Shown here piece after piece: positions 43,550-52,427 of a stretch of 57,280 nt of DNA. The notes beneath the pieces were generated by a model that had not been told where the DNA came from, did no database searches, and saw only the letters and a list, made by a program, of their open reading frames with translations. How positions within the stretch are numbered: the stretch's first letter is position 1; every line of letters begins with the position of its first letter. The position numbers were made by a program, and so were the translations under genes. This DNA comes from Ignavibacteriota bacterium (GTDB taxonomy: Bacteria; Bacteroidota; Ignavibacteria; UBA10030; UBA6906): assembly GCA_003157485.1 (NCBI GenBank), contig PMJQ01000042.1, positions 17,610 to 74,889 of the forward strand, written 5' to 3'.

Positions 43550-43666
43550 ATGGACTACAGCTCAATCGCCATCAGCCTGCTCATCGTTTCATACGGCATC
43601 ATTGAATACAGGCGACGCGAGGCGTCACACAAAGCGGCGATGAAACACATTGCCAGCGGGGAATGA
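43550..43666 (+). CDS. Small single-pass membrane protein (38 aa)
   Basis: ATG 43550 follows AGAGGGGGGAAACTGCC and the ECF-type promoter. The 38-residue product is one hydrophobic helix ('SSIAISLLIVSYGIIEY') followed by a basic segment ('RRREASHKAAMKH'), so the C-terminus should be cytoplasmic. The ORF track missed it because of its size. The next gene starts 18 bases on with GAAAGGAGAGG before it. It is probably part of the sigma factor's own regulon and might take part in sensing. Confidence 0.6.
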   Translation: MDYSSIAISLLIVSYGIIEYRRREASHKAAMKHIASGE

Positions 43667-43684
43667 CAGAGAAAGGAGAGGACG

Positions 43685-44146
43685 ATGACATCCCTGGTGT
43701 TCCTGATATACTTCTCGTCGGTGGGAGTTTCGATCGCACTCGGGAGGCAGTCCAGGAGGCACAGGTCAGAGATGGCGCTGGAATGCGCCATACGGGGCAT
43801 CGTGCTCCCCCGGTCAAAGCCGAAGATTCAGAGATTCGGAGCGTTTGTATGCATTTCAACGGGGGCTGTAACCGCGGCTTCCGCTGCCCAGGCATTCGTC
43901 GTGATTCTCCGGGATGCGCACTTCAGGGAGATCATGGCGCCGGAGACAGTAGATTTCTACAGTTTTCTTCTCGCCGCAGGTCTTACGCTGGTCTCAGCCG
44001 GTGTCGTGGCGCTCCGGGCGAACAGAGCCTGGTGTGGCGTCGCTGCGAAGCATTGGCGGGGAAAGGCATATATCAGTAGTTCAAATCCCTGCTCTGGAGA
44101 ATCAACTTCTGAATGTCGTCCTCATTCGTCCCCGCCAGCCGGTTGA
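43685..44146 (+). CDS. Hypothetical three-helix membrane protein downstream of ECF promoter
   Basis: The 153-residue product starts at ATG 43685 after GAAAGGAGAGGAC, a strong ribosome site. Three hydrophobic helices are seen: residues 2-20, about 50-75 and about 95-115. Its last ~25 residues are Ser/Pro-rich and overlap by 74 bases the 3' end of the convergent gene 44073-44498, so the tail may not be conserved. I recognise no family. It probably shares the promoter of the 38-residue protein. Confidence 0.6.
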   Translation: MTSLVFLIYFSSVGVSIALGRQSRRHRSEMALECAIRGIVLPRSKPKIQRFGAFVCISTGAVTAASAAQAFVVILRDAHFREIMAPETVDFYSFLLAAGLTLVSAGVVALRANRAWCGVAAKHWRGKAYISSSNPCSGESTSECRPHSSPPAG

Positions 44147-44498
44147 CGGCAATCCATACCGCCCTGCCGATGATTATCGTACCGTTCTCGCTGTCGGTGT
44201 AGATGTCATCGAGGGCGGCAACGATGTCACCGGCCCCCACATTCCGAAAATACATGATCCGCACGGAGCTGTATGACTGCGCGATCGTCGTACGGCATCC
44301 CGGGTCGGTGCTGCTGCCCGCACCCATGAGGGAGAGATTATGACCGAGGGCCATCCCGTCGAGGAAACCGGTGATCACACCCAGCTTCGAGCCGTGGGAC
44401 AATCCCGTCCACCAGTTGCCGTCGTGAGATCCCTGTGCGAGTACGCCGGGAGACGAGAGCGCCATGAGCGCCAGAGAGAGGAAGAACCTGAGTTTCAT
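44073..44498 (-). CDS. Secreted protein of unknown function (141 aa)
   Basis: The product starts at ATG 44498 with a signal peptide ending at 'PGVLAQG'. The mature 120 residues are mixed alpha/beta: 'WWTGLSHGSKLGVITGFLDGMALGHNLS' and, after a single Cys, 'VGAGDIVAALDDIYTDSENGTIIIGRAVWIAVNRLAG'. The helical end resembles Rap1a/Tai-like or CdiI-type small periplasmic proteins, but too weakly to name. It lies between the ECF locus and the subtilase. Its end overlaps the convergent membrane gene. Confidence 0.65.
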   Translation of the reverse strand: MKLRFFLSLALMALSSPGVLAQGSHDGNWWTGLSHGSKLGVITGFLDGMALGHNLSLMGAGSSTDPGCRTTIAQSYSSVRIMYFRNVGAGDIVAALDDIYTDSENGTIIIGRAVWIAVNRLAGTNEDDIQKLILQSRDLNY

Positions 44499-44548
44499 GC
44501 CGGGTATCCAGAGTTGACCATAAGACGCGTGTGTGCATCCGCCGACGG

Positions 44549-46666
44549 CTAACGGAGAACCATCAGTTTTTTCGTCTGCATCAGACTCCCCGCCTTCAGC
44601 CTGTAGAAGTAGACGCCGCTGGCAAGACCCGTCCCATCGAAGCGAATGCTGTGCGGACCGAACCCCTGCTCACCGCTTACAAGCGTGCGCACGGACCGCC
44701 CCAGGAGATCGAACACCTCGAGCGTCACGTACGCACTCTGAGGAATCACATATTGAATGACGGTCGACGGGTTGAAAGGGTTCGGATAGTTCTGATCGAG
44801 CTCAAATGCAAGGGGGACGCCGGGCCTGAGATCGACGCCGCTCGATATGGAAATCGCTGCGTAGACATTGAGTTTCCCGGCTCCCCATGTCGTGTTCGGC
44901 ACTCCTCCTGTGAAGCCGTCGGTGATGGCGCCCGCACTCATTGCGCTGTAGACCTGTTGCGGGGTGAGCGACGGGGTTCTGCCCAGGATTAATGCCGCCG
45001 CCCCCGCACCCACGGGAGTTGCCATGCTTGTCCCCTGCATCAGGTAGTACGCGCTGTCGGGAGAAGCACCGATGCTGGATACCCAGAGGTTACCGGGGAT
45101 CGTGTAAATATGGCGGTCGCGGATGGAAATCAGTATGCTTCCGGGCGCGGCAATGTCCGGTTTCAAGTGCCCGTCGACGCGTGGTCCCCTGCTCGAGAAT
45201 GTCGTGATCGCGCCGGGCTGACCCTCATAGGAATCATATGTCACCCCGTCGTAGGCTGTCCAGAGATTCCTGGATATATAGGCGCCCATGGCGAATGCAT
45301 GATCGGCGCTCGCAGGCTGGGTTATTGTATAATTGGGATCCCCGGCGTTGAATGTAACCGTCCCGTCACCCCAATCTTCGTATATATGAAAAAAAAGAGG
45401 GCGCGCGGATTTGTTCACGACCCTGAGGTAATAGCTGCTGCTCCCGGAGGGGACATAGTCCACGGACTCGGAATACTCTGAATTCGTGCCGCGGGAGCTC
45501 GATGTCTGCTGGAATATCGTGACTGGAACGATCTGCAGCGAATTCGTGAGGTAGTGCAGATCCATCGCCGTGGCGGGGCTGTCGGCGGTGGAACGCCAGA
45601 CAAGGTTGAACCTGAGTTTCGTGCTGTTCGCCGACGCGCTGGAGACAGAGATTGCGATCGGCGCGGTGGAGTCGTGCGCTCCGACTGTCCCCGAAAAATG
45701 GTCGTTCCCGTCGGCGTCATTCCCGGCCGCAATAAAGAACGGGACGCCCCTGCTGTAGACCCAGTCCACCACCTGGTCTTCCCCGTCGGACCCGTCATGG
45801 TAGACGTCCCATCCGCCGTAGCTCATGGAAAGGACGTTCGCCTGGAACGTATCAACGGCGGCATGCATGGCCGCGACATCGGCGGCATGACTGCTGCTTG
45901 CATCCGTATCGTTGCCGATTTTGAGGAACACGAGGCTTGCCGAGGGGGCCATTCCTTTGAATGATCCCCCGCCGTTCAATGAATTGGCCGATGAAAGTGC
46001 TCCCCTTCCCAGCGCAATCCCCGTGACATGCGTGCCGTGCCCCGTGACCTTATTGAGAACTGTATTCCCGATTGAGTTAGGGAAGTTGGAGTAATCCCTG
46101 ACCTGAATCGACGCCGGGAGGTCAGGGTTCGCGGGGTCCGTGTCAAGACCGGAATCGAGTATTGCCACCTTGACTCCCGACCCGGTCCATCCTTTCAACC
46201 ATGCCGAGTCAGCTCGTATGCTTTTTGCGGCCGCATTGTTGCGGGGGAGATGACGCATCTCCGCCGTTCCCATTCTTACGACAAAATCGAGACCGAGTGC
46301 GCTAAGAAAGTTGCCGGCGGGCATCGTCGCCACAACAAAACCGAGGGGATGCCCCTCGAGCGGCGGCGTCCATGTCTCCCAGTAACAACGGACTCCGAGG
46401 CCCTCGAGAGCGGCAAGCTTATCACCCGAAGGGCGCTCACTGAAGTAGAGAAGGACCGACGTCCCGGCGTCTGCGGCCTTCATAAGCCCGCTCCTCACGC
46501 CGGCCATTTTCCGGCTCACGACTTCAATGAGCCGGCCGCTCTCGATCTTCCCCGAAAGCTCAGGCGGAACAGCAACAAGCTCAGATGACGCAGGTGCCGC
46601 TCCGCTCTGAGCAAAGAGGGAGACGGCAGCAAGAGCGAACGCACCCAGCAGGAAGACAGCCTTCAT
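44549..46666 (-). CDS. S8 subtilisin-like peptidase with T9SS sorting domain
   Basis: I chose ATG 46666 (MKAVFLLGAFALA), giving 705 residues with a signal peptide to about residue 20. The catalytic triad is clear: Asp in 'VAILDSGLDTD', His in 'GHGTHVTG' and Ser in 'GTSMATPVGA'; the oxyanion Asn is in 'IAAGNDADGN'. A beta insert lies between His/Asn and Ser. The C-terminal ~80 residues are a type A T9SS domain ('DQNYPNPFNPSTVIQYVIP' region, 'LLGRSVRTLV', 'SGVYFYRLKAG', 'KKLMVLR'), so the enzyme should be exported to the cell surface and processed. It is transcribed singly, divergent from the porin. Confidence 0.95.
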   Translation of the reverse strand: MKAVFLLGAFALAAVSLFAQSGAAPASSELVAVPPELSGKIESGRLIEVVSRKMAGVRSGLMKAADAGTSVLLYFSERPSGDKLAALEGLGVRCYWETWTPPLEGHPLGFVVATMPAGNFLSALGLDFVVRMGTAEMRHLPRNNAAAKSIRADSAWLKGWTGSGVKVAILDSGLDTDPANPDLPASIQVRDYSNFPNSIGNTVLNKVTGHGTHVTGIALGRGALSSANSLNGGGSFKGMAPSASLVFLKIGNDTDASSSHAADVAAMHAAVDTFQANVLSMSYGGWDVYHDGSDGEDQVVDWVYSRGVPFFIAAGNDADGNDHFSGTVGAHDSTAPIAISVSSASANSTKLRFNLVWRSTADSPATAMDLHYLTNSLQIVPVTIFQQTSSSRGTNSEYSESVDYVPSGSSSYYLRVVNKSARPLFFHIYEDWGDGTVTFNAGDPNYTITQPASADHAFAMGAYISRNLWTAYDGVTYDSYEGQPGAITTFSSRGPRVDGHLKPDIAAPGSILISIRDRHIYTIPGNLWVSSIGASPDSAYYLMQGTSMATPVGAGAAALILGRTPSLTPQQVYSAMSAGAITDGFTGGVPNTTWGAGKLNVYAAISISSGVDLRPGVPLAFELDQNYPNPFNPSTVIQYVIPQSAYVTLEVFDLLGRSVRTLVSGEQGFGPHSIRFDGTGLASGVYFYRLKAGSLMQTKKLMVLR

Positions 46667-46871
46667 GTTCCCCCTCAGAGTTTTGGCTACGTCATGAACG
46701 CCGGACACCACAACCTTACCGAATTAAACACATTCAGTCAAGAAATCGCTCCATGTGACAACCCCCCTGAACGTGTGAAGGAATTGTAAATTCTCTCCAG
46801 ACGCGGGAAAAGCATTGAATCTGAGCAGACTCCATCCCATATTCAGTATCCTTCAATTAAACAGGTAACGC

Positions 46872-48182
46872 GTGACAAAATCGGCCCTTGTGCTCCTGGC
46901 GATCCTCCCTTTCCCACTGAGGGCGGACGCACAGGATTCCGTCGAGACGTGGAGCCATCACTTTCAGCTCACCGCGATACAACAATCGCACCCCTCGTTC
47001 AGCGCGAAGTACACGGGCCGCAACAGTCTCCTCCCGACCGCGGAGAATCTCATGTCGGTCACGTCGACACTCTTTCTCGGGAGCAGACTGTGGGAGGGAA
47101 GCGAGTTGTACGCCGATCCGGAGATGGTCGGCGGGAACGGATTCAGTTCCACGACGGGAATCGCGGGATTCCCGAACGGCGAGATGTACCGGGTGGACAA
47201 TCCCGCGCCGAGGGTGTTCATCGCGCGGCTTTTCATCCGCCAGCGCTTTGCGCTCGGCGACGAGACGGAGAACGTCGATCCGGATCAGAATCAGATCGCG
47301 GGACGCATCCCGAAGAGCAGGGTGACTCTCACTGTCGGCAAGTTCAGCCTGACGGACGTGTTTGACGACAACAAGTACTCGCACGACGCGCGGACGCAGT
47401 TCATGAACTGGGCCCTCTGGTCGGGCGCGGCATGGGACTACGCCGCCGACACGCGGGGATACGACTGGGGAATACTCACGGAGCTGCACATTCCGTCGTG
47501 GACTTTCAACTTCGGCGCGGTGATGGTCCCGACGTATGCGAACGGACCGTACTTCGATCACGACATCGGCAGGGCGTTCAGCCTCAACCTGGAGGTGGTG
47601 AAACCGTACGCGATCGGGGCTCTCGGGGGAAAGCTGCACGCAACAGTATTCCTCAATCACGCCGACATGGGGAATTACAGGGGAGCGATCAATGAAGGCC
47701 TTCTCGCGGGGGAACGGCCGGATATCGACCGGACGAACAGCTATTCATCCAAATACGGATTTGTCGTATCCGTCGAACAGGACCTCGGAAGCGTGTCGGG
47801 GCTCTTCGCAAGGCTGAGCTGGAACGACGGTCACACGGAAACCTGGGCATTTACGGAAATCGACAGGTCATTCCACGCGGGGGTCACGACGCGGGGCGAC
47901 GCGTGGGGGAGAAAAGACGACAATGCGGGGATCGCCTGGGTCATCAACGGGCTCTCGACCGACCACCGGGAGTATCTGGCCGCGGGGGGCTACGGTTTTC
48001 TCATCGGAGACGGGGCCCTCAATTACGCGCCGGAACAGATCACCGAGGCATACTACAGCGCCGCGCTCTTCCCTTCATTCACGCTCACGGTCGACGACCA
48101 GGTCGTCATCAATCCCGGATACAACAAAGACAGGGGTCCCGTCGTGAACGTCTTCTCGCTCCGCGGGCACGTGGAGTTCTGA
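46872..48182 (+). CDS. OprB-like carbohydrate porin
   Basis: The 436-residue protein starts at GTG 46872 and has a signal peptide ending at 'LRADAQD'. 'HHFQLTAIQQSHPSFSAKYTGRNSL' opens the mature chain, 'VTLTVGKFSLTDVFDDNKYSHD' lies in the middle and the final strand ends in Phe ('SLRGHVEF'). This matches the OprB family of carbohydrate-selective porins (usual length 400-450). It should let sugars cross the outer membrane. It may serve the hydrolases encoded 6 kb away. No transporter is adjacent. Confidence 0.88.
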   Translation: MTKSALVLLAILPFPLRADAQDSVETWSHHFQLTAIQQSHPSFSAKYTGRNSLLPTAENLMSVTSTLFLGSRLWEGSELYADPEMVGGNGFSSTTGIAGFPNGEMYRVDNPAPRVFIARLFIRQRFALGDETENVDPDQNQIAGRIPKSRVTLTVGKFSLTDVFDDNKYSHDARTQFMNWALWSGAAWDYAADTRGYDWGILTELHIPSWTFNFGAVMVPTYANGPYFDHDIGRAFSLNLEVVKPYAIGALGGKLHATVFLNHADMGNYRGAINEGLLAGERPDIDRTNSYSSKYGFVVSVEQDLGSVSGLFARLSWNDGHTETWAFTEIDRSFHAGVTTRGDAWGRKDDNAGIAWVINGLSTDHREYLAAGGYGFLIGDGALNYAPEQITEAYYSAALFPSFTLTVDDQVVINPGYNKDRGPVVNVFSLRGHVEF

Positions 48183-48423
48183 TTCCTTTTTGTAGAATCT
48201 GCACTTCCACACTTGGGTGACGGCTCCCGATCCTCCCCATGTGGGCACAGTTCGCACGCAATCAGCCCCGGGGGAGGCCCTGATTCTGGCACTCCGTTTG
48301 TCCATTTTGCGGAAAGAGAATCATGCGAAAAATCTTACGGCGGGGAGTCGCTGCATCCGGCAGCGGGAATCGCTGCATCTGCCGGCCGCGGATCGACACA
48401 GAGGAACCAGAGGGAGAAGGACA

Positions 48424-48885
48424 ATGACCATACTGCTCGTTGATGACGAACTCGACTACCGTCTTCTCATACGGACCGTGCTCATGAGCAGGGGATGCGA
48501 CGTCGTCGTGGCTGAGAACGGACAGGAAGCGCTGGAGAAGGTCCGGGGAACGCACGTGGACCTCGTCGTTACGGATGTCTACATGCCGATCATGGACGGG
48601 ATCAAGATGAGCAGAGCGCTGAGGGCGATGCCGGAATTCGCAACGGTGCCGATCCTGTATCTCTCCGGATATGACGACCAGCATACGCTTGACGCCGTGA
48701 AGGACGCGCGGTACGAGGGCTTTCTCAGAAAGGGTGCGCCGCTGGAAGAGCTTGTCCTGTGGATCGATTACCTCTCGACGCCGGCGGAGAAGAGGCCCAG
48801 ATCGCTCCCGAGAGGGGCCCAGACAAGAACCTCCCCCAGGGCGAGAGAGGGAAGCAGAACCACCACGAGCTTTCCGATACTCTGA
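48424..48885 (+). CDS. Single-domain CheY-like response regulator
   Basis: I chose ATG 48424 (MTILLVDDELDYR) after GAGGGAGAAGG; the track ORF begins far upstream. Residues 1-120 are a receiver domain with the acidic pair 'VDDE', the phosphoacceptor Asp in 'VTDVYMP', Ser in 'LYLSGYDD' and Lys in 'FLRKGAP'. A 30-residue basic, Ser/Thr/Arg-rich tail follows and there is no output domain. It converges on the flagellar operon after 26 bases. It could be a motility switch, or a relay for the kinase that controls the neighbouring regulator. Confidence 0.88.
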   Translation: MTILLVDDELDYRLLIRTVLMSRGCDVVVAENGQEALEKVRGTHVDLVVTDVYMPIMDGIKMSRALRAMPEFATVPILYLSGYDDQHTLDAVKDARYEGFLRKGAPLEELVLWIDYLSTPAEKRPRSLPRGAQTRTSPRAREGSRTTTSFPIL

Positions 48886-48911
48886 GGAATGCCGTTCAGG
48901 GAGCGGGAGAA

Positions 48912-50102
48912 TCAGGTCGTGATGTAGATTCCGTGGAGAATGGGATCGCTGTAGTTGTGGGCCAGAATCCTCTCCACCTGAGTTGCCGAGAGTTTCGTCC
49001 CCGCAGCGACGAGCTTCACGCCGTTTGACGTACAGAGATCGTTTGCGATCACCATCCCTTCCTGCATTTCGTGAACCAGAACCTGCCGCTTCCCTTCGAG
49101 CCAGTGCGGATCGTTGATCACGGTCAGATATTCCGCTGCAAGCTGTCCGATACGGGGAGAGAGGATGGTCCCCTGCGCCTTACGCACTCCTTCGGCGACC
49201 GCTTCCGGGGAAACTGCAGGGTCGGCGCTCAGTTCCTCGATCAGGTTGATCGCACGGAGGATCCTCGACGGCATCGGTATCCTGTCGCGCATCAGGCGGT
49301 CCGGGCCGCCTGAGCCGTCGTAGTTCTCCATCTGGTGGCGGATGTAGGTCCCCGCTTCCTTGAGCTGCGGCACCGCGCCCACAATGGACTCGCCGAACAA
49401 CGGGAATTTCTCAAGCGTCTCCCTCTCCTCCACGGTGAGCTGCGCGTGGGGTTTCCGGAGAAGCTCGTCCGCGAGCATCCCCTTTCCTATTTCATGTATG
49501 CGCGCGGCCATTTCGAGCATTCCCAGCACTGGGGGGTCCACCGACAGGCGCTCCCCCATCCAACGGGCCATCGCGCCCGCCCGTTCCGACCGCGTCCCCG
49601 CATCCGGCACGCGGAAGCTGATGATGTGAACGAGAAGCGTCACGACCGCCGACAGGCTCCCGCTCAGGACGGCGTTCAGGCGCCCGAGCTCCCTGTTATC
49701 GCGTTCGAGCTCATCCCGGAGCGACCTGACGCGGAAAAGCGCTCGCACCCTGGAGACCAGCTCGTCGCCGTTGACGGGCTTGAGCACGTATTCGTCCGCG
49801 CCGGATTCGAACGCCCTGAGGCGCTCGCTCACGTCATTTCCCGCCGAGAGCATCATCACCATCGTGCCCTTCATGTCCGACCTGCCGCGGATATGACGGC
49901 AGAGGCCGAGACCGTCCATTCCGGGCATGTACAGGTCGGTAATGACAACCGACGGCTGGTACTTTTCAAGGACGTCGATCGCTTCCTCACCGGTCTCCGC
50001 CCTTTTCACGATATACCCGGTGTCGGCCTCGAGGAGACGGGCCATGAATTCGCGCGTCGACGCCTCGTCATCCACGATGAGTATGTGCACCCTCTCACTC
50101 AT
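48912..50102 (-). CDS. Response regulator with degenerate HD-GYP domain
   Basis: I chose ATG 50102 (MSERVHILIVDD), overlapping the motB stop. The 396-residue product has an intact receiver ('VDDE', 'ITDLYMPGMDG', 'MLSAG', 'YVLKPVNG') and an HD-GYP-type domain from about 160. Key residues are changed: 'HDIGK' reads 'HEIGK', the 'HHE' step reads 'RHQ' with 'MENYDG', and 'GYP' reads 'GGP'. It may therefore bind but not cleave cyclic di-GMP. An extra ~100-residue C-terminal part follows. As the last gene of the flagellar operon it probably tunes stator or motility output. Confidence 0.85.
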   Translation of the reverse strand: MSERVHILIVDDEASTREFMARLLEADTGYIVKRAETGEEAIDVLEKYQPSVVITDLYMPGMDGLGLCRHIRGRSDMKGTMVMMLSAGNDVSERLRAFESGADEYVLKPVNGDELVSRVRALFRVRSLRDELERDNRELGRLNAVLSGSLSAVVTLLVHIISFRVPDAGTRSERAGAMARWMGERLSVDPPVLGMLEMAARIHEIGKGMLADELLRKPHAQLTVEERETLEKFPLFGESIVGAVPQLKEAGTYIRHQMENYDGSGGPDRLMRDRIPMPSRILRAINLIEELSADPAVSPEAVAEGVRKAQGTILSPRIGQLAAEYLTVINDPHWLEGKRQVLVHEMQEGMVIANDLCTSNGVKLVAAGTKLSATQVERILAHNYSDPILHGIYITT

Positions 50103-50865
50103 GATCCTTCTTCCCCTCAAACTTGAGTATGATGCTTATCCGCCTGTTGGCGGCGTCGAGCGGGTCGGCGGCGTTGCGGAGCATCGTGTCCGCGTACCCT
50201 CGGACTTCGTCGAACCTCACCTCCGGGAGCCCCTCGGCGACGAGGACGCGGCGGGCGCTGTTCGCGCGGTCGGTGCTCAGCTCGAAATTGGTATAGCCCA
50301 GGGCCGAAGAGTACCGCCTGCTGTCGGTGTGTCCTTCGAGGATCAGGTGGTTCGGCAGGTCGCGGATACCCGCCGCGATGACCGCGAGAAGCTTCTTTGT
50401 GTCATCATGCATGTTCGCCGTCCCCACGTCGAAGAAGACCGCGTTGGGGCTTTCGAGGAGCTCGATGCGCAGGCCCTCCTTGACGACCTCGATCCTGATC
50501 TGCTTCGAGAGATCCGAAAGCCCGGGCTTCCCCGCGATCTCCTTCATGATCTCTTTCCCCACCGCCTGCAGGTTCGCTTCCTGCCTCTTCAGGAATTCCT
50601 CCGCCGTGGCTTCTCCGGCCCCGATTTTTCCTCCGTTCAGACTCGCCTTCGTGTTCTCGAACGCCGCCCCGGGGTCCTTGAAGTAGTTCGCGATGTATTC
50701 CTTGACCTGCTTGCTCTGGCCGACGATCCAGAGAACGATAAAGAGCGCCATCATCGCCGTCACGAAATCCGCGTACGCCACCTTCCACGCACCGCCGTGG
50801 TGGCCGGCGTGCCCTTTTTTCTTTCTGACAATCCGTATCGGGGCTTCGTTCCCCTGCTCTTCCAT
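50095..50865 (-). CDS. motB: Flagellar motor stator protein MotB (H+-type)
   Basis: The 256-residue protein has one N-terminal helix 'AWKVAYADFVTAMMALFIVLWI' whose Asp carries protons. A plug/linker region and an OmpA-like peptidoglycan-binding domain follow ('LEGHTDSRRY' and 'NFELSTDRANSARRVL'). The 'KKKGHAGHHGG' entry is typical of proteobacterial-type MotB. It anchors the stator to the wall around the rotor. It follows motA by 15 bases. Confidence 0.95.
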   Translation of the reverse strand: MEEQGNEAPIRIVRKKKGHAGHHGGAWKVAYADFVTAMMALFIVLWIVGQSKQVKEYIANYFKDPGAAFENTKASLNGGKIGAGEATAEEFLKRQEANLQAVGKEIMKEIAGKPGLSDLSKQIRIEVVKEGLRIELLESPNAVFFDVGTANMHDDTKKLLAVIAAGIRDLPNHLILEGHTDSRRYSSALGYTNFELSTDRANSARRVLVAEGLPEVRFDEVRGYADTMLRNAADPLDAANRRISIILKFEGKKDHE

Positions 50866-50880
50866 CGTGTTTCCCTTTCC

Positions 50881-51741
50881 TTACCCCGCCTTCACGGTCT
50901 TGACCGCCTTCTCCACCTCATCGAACGAGGGGCGCACGGCCGCAAATATCACCCTTCGTGCAAATTCGACGACGACGACGGGAGCATTCCCCTTGGCATA
51001 CGCGACAATGCCGGCCTTCATGCACTCATAGTAGCGCGACGACCTCTGGTTCAGGAGACCCAGATTCGCCGCCAGCGGCTGTATGAATCCGTAGGACATG
51101 AGTATTCCCAGGAACGTGCCGACGAGGGCCGCGGCGACCTTCTCGCCGACTTCGGCCGGCGGGCCGTCGATCGCCTGCATCGTGATGACGATGCCGAGAA
51201 CCGCCGCCACGATGCCGAGTCCCGGAAGCGCATCTCCCAGGCTCTGGATCAGCGTGGGAACCGCCGCTTCCTCGTCGTGATGCGTATCGATGTCCGCCTC
51301 CAGGAGCGCCTCGAGATCAAACGCCGGGACACCCCCGCCGAGTATGAGCTTCATCGTGTCGCAGAGAAAATCAAGCGCATGATGATTCTTGAGAAGGAAC
51401 TCATTCTTCTTGAATATCGCGCTCTTCGAGGGGTCCGTGATATGCGCTTCGATGCTTATGAGCCCGTCGCGCTTCGCCACGTTGAACAGCTCGTACATCG
51501 TCTTCAGCAGGCTGATATACTGTTCCTTGCCGTACGGATCCCCCTTGAGGATCGTCCCGATGCTCCCGATAAGCCGCTTCAGGACGGCAAGCGGAGTCCC
51601 CACGAGAAGTGAACCGACGCATGCCGCGCCGATGATCATGAACTCTCCGGGCTGGATGAGCACCAGGAGGGGCCCGCCGTTGAATACAAACCCCCCCAGC
51701 ACGCCCAGGAGGACGACCGCGATACCGATGATGACAAACAT
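50881..51741 (-). CDS. motA: Flagellar motor stator protein MotA (H+-type)
   Basis: The 286-residue protein has four membrane segments and the long form of MotA seen with proteobacterial MotB. 'GGPLLVLIQPGEFMIIGAA' is TM2. The cytoplasmic loop 'ALDFLCDTMKLILGGG' contacts the rotor, and 'LPGLGIVAAVLGIVITM' plus 'VGTFLGILMSYGFIQPL' are TM3-TM4. With MotB it forms the 5:2 ion-driven stator. It starts 23 bases after csrA. Confidence 0.95.
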   Translation of the reverse strand: MFVIIGIAVVLLGVLGGFVFNGGPLLVLIQPGEFMIIGAACVGSLLVGTPLAVLKRLIGSIGTILKGDPYGKEQYISLLKTMYELFNVAKRDGLISIEAHITDPSKSAIFKKNEFLLKNHHALDFLCDTMKLILGGGVPAFDLEALLEADIDTHHDEEAAVPTLIQSLGDALPGLGIVAAVLGIVITMQAIDGPPAEVGEKVAAALVGTFLGILMSYGFIQPLAANLGLLNQRSSRYYECMKAGIVAYAKGNAPVVVVEFARRVIFAAVRPSFDEVEKAVKTVKAG

Positions 51742-51764
51742 TGTCTAAATCCCCGCTCCTCTCA

Positions 51765-52007
51765 TTATTTCCTTCCGCCGGGTTTCACCAGGCCCGCCGC
51801 CGCTTTCGCGGCAACGTCACGGTCCGCATGGGACGCATCGAGGTTCGCCTGCTGGATTTCGGCGTACAGTTCGCCGCGGATCACCCGCACATCCCGCGGC
51901 GCTTCAATCCCGATCTTGACCTGACCGTTGTGGATCGCGAGGACTTTGATCGTGATATTCTCGCCGAGCCGTATCTCTTCTTCGATTTTCCTCGACAGGA
52001 TGAGCAT
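51765..52007 (-). CDS. csrA: Carbon storage regulator CsrA
   Basis: The 80-residue protein opens 'MLILSRKIEEEIRLG' and carries 'VKIGIEAPRDVRVIRGELY', the RNA-contacting strands of CsrA; the C-terminal ~25 residues are an extension. It binds GGA motifs near ribosome sites and typically represses flagellin. It starts three bases after the fliW stop, the usual arrangement for the CsrA-FliW-flagellin partner switch. The flagellin gene itself is not in the window. Confidence 0.97.
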   Translation of the reverse strand: MLILSRKIEEEIRLGENITIKVLAIHNGQVKIGIEAPRDVRVIRGELYAEIQQANLDASHADRDVAAKAAAGLVKPGGRK

Positions 52008-52010
52008 GGG

Positions 52011-52427
52011 TCACCTTCCCGGCCCGGCGGCGGCCGGCGGCACGAGCGGGAATTGCAGGGGGAGCCCCTCGTCGTCAAGGATGACCTGGCGCGCTGTCCG
52101 CGTCGCATTGTCGATCACGAGGGGGCTCCTCAGGTTCACCGTGGAACCTCCGACATCGGGACGGAGGGACGCGACGACGAACACGGTCTTTCCCCCCCCC
52201 GTCACCGCGTCGACGCCATACCCGGGGAGCAGTATCCCGGGGTCCAGAAGCGGGAAACTGAGGTCTCCGTCCTCGAGGGATACAAGCCAGCGGAACGGCT
52301 CGCTGTCCACGTCATCGACGATGAGGAACTTCCGGTGCCGCTCAAACCCGATGAGCCCTCCCGGAAACATCACGACATGGTCGTCGTCGAATTCAAGCTC
52401 TCCAAACTGGCGATTTGTAAATTTCAT
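52011..52427 (-). CDS. fliW: Flagellar assembly factor FliW
   Basis: The 138-residue protein has the FliW signature 'FPGGLIGFERHRKFLIVDD' and 'PFRWLVSLEDGDLSFPLLDP'. FliW binds and blocks CsrA until flagellin takes its place. It overlaps the stator gene ahead of it by ATGA and is followed three bases later by csrA. The C-terminus ends in a Pro/Ala-rich tail. Confidence 0.97.
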   Translation of the reverse strand: MKFTNRQFGELEFDDDHVVMFPGGLIGFERHRKFLIVDDVDSEPFRWLVSLEDGDLSFPLLDPGILLPGYGVDAVTGGGKTVFVVASLRPDVGGSTVNLRSPLVIDNATRTARQVILDDEGLPLQFPLVPPAAAGPGR

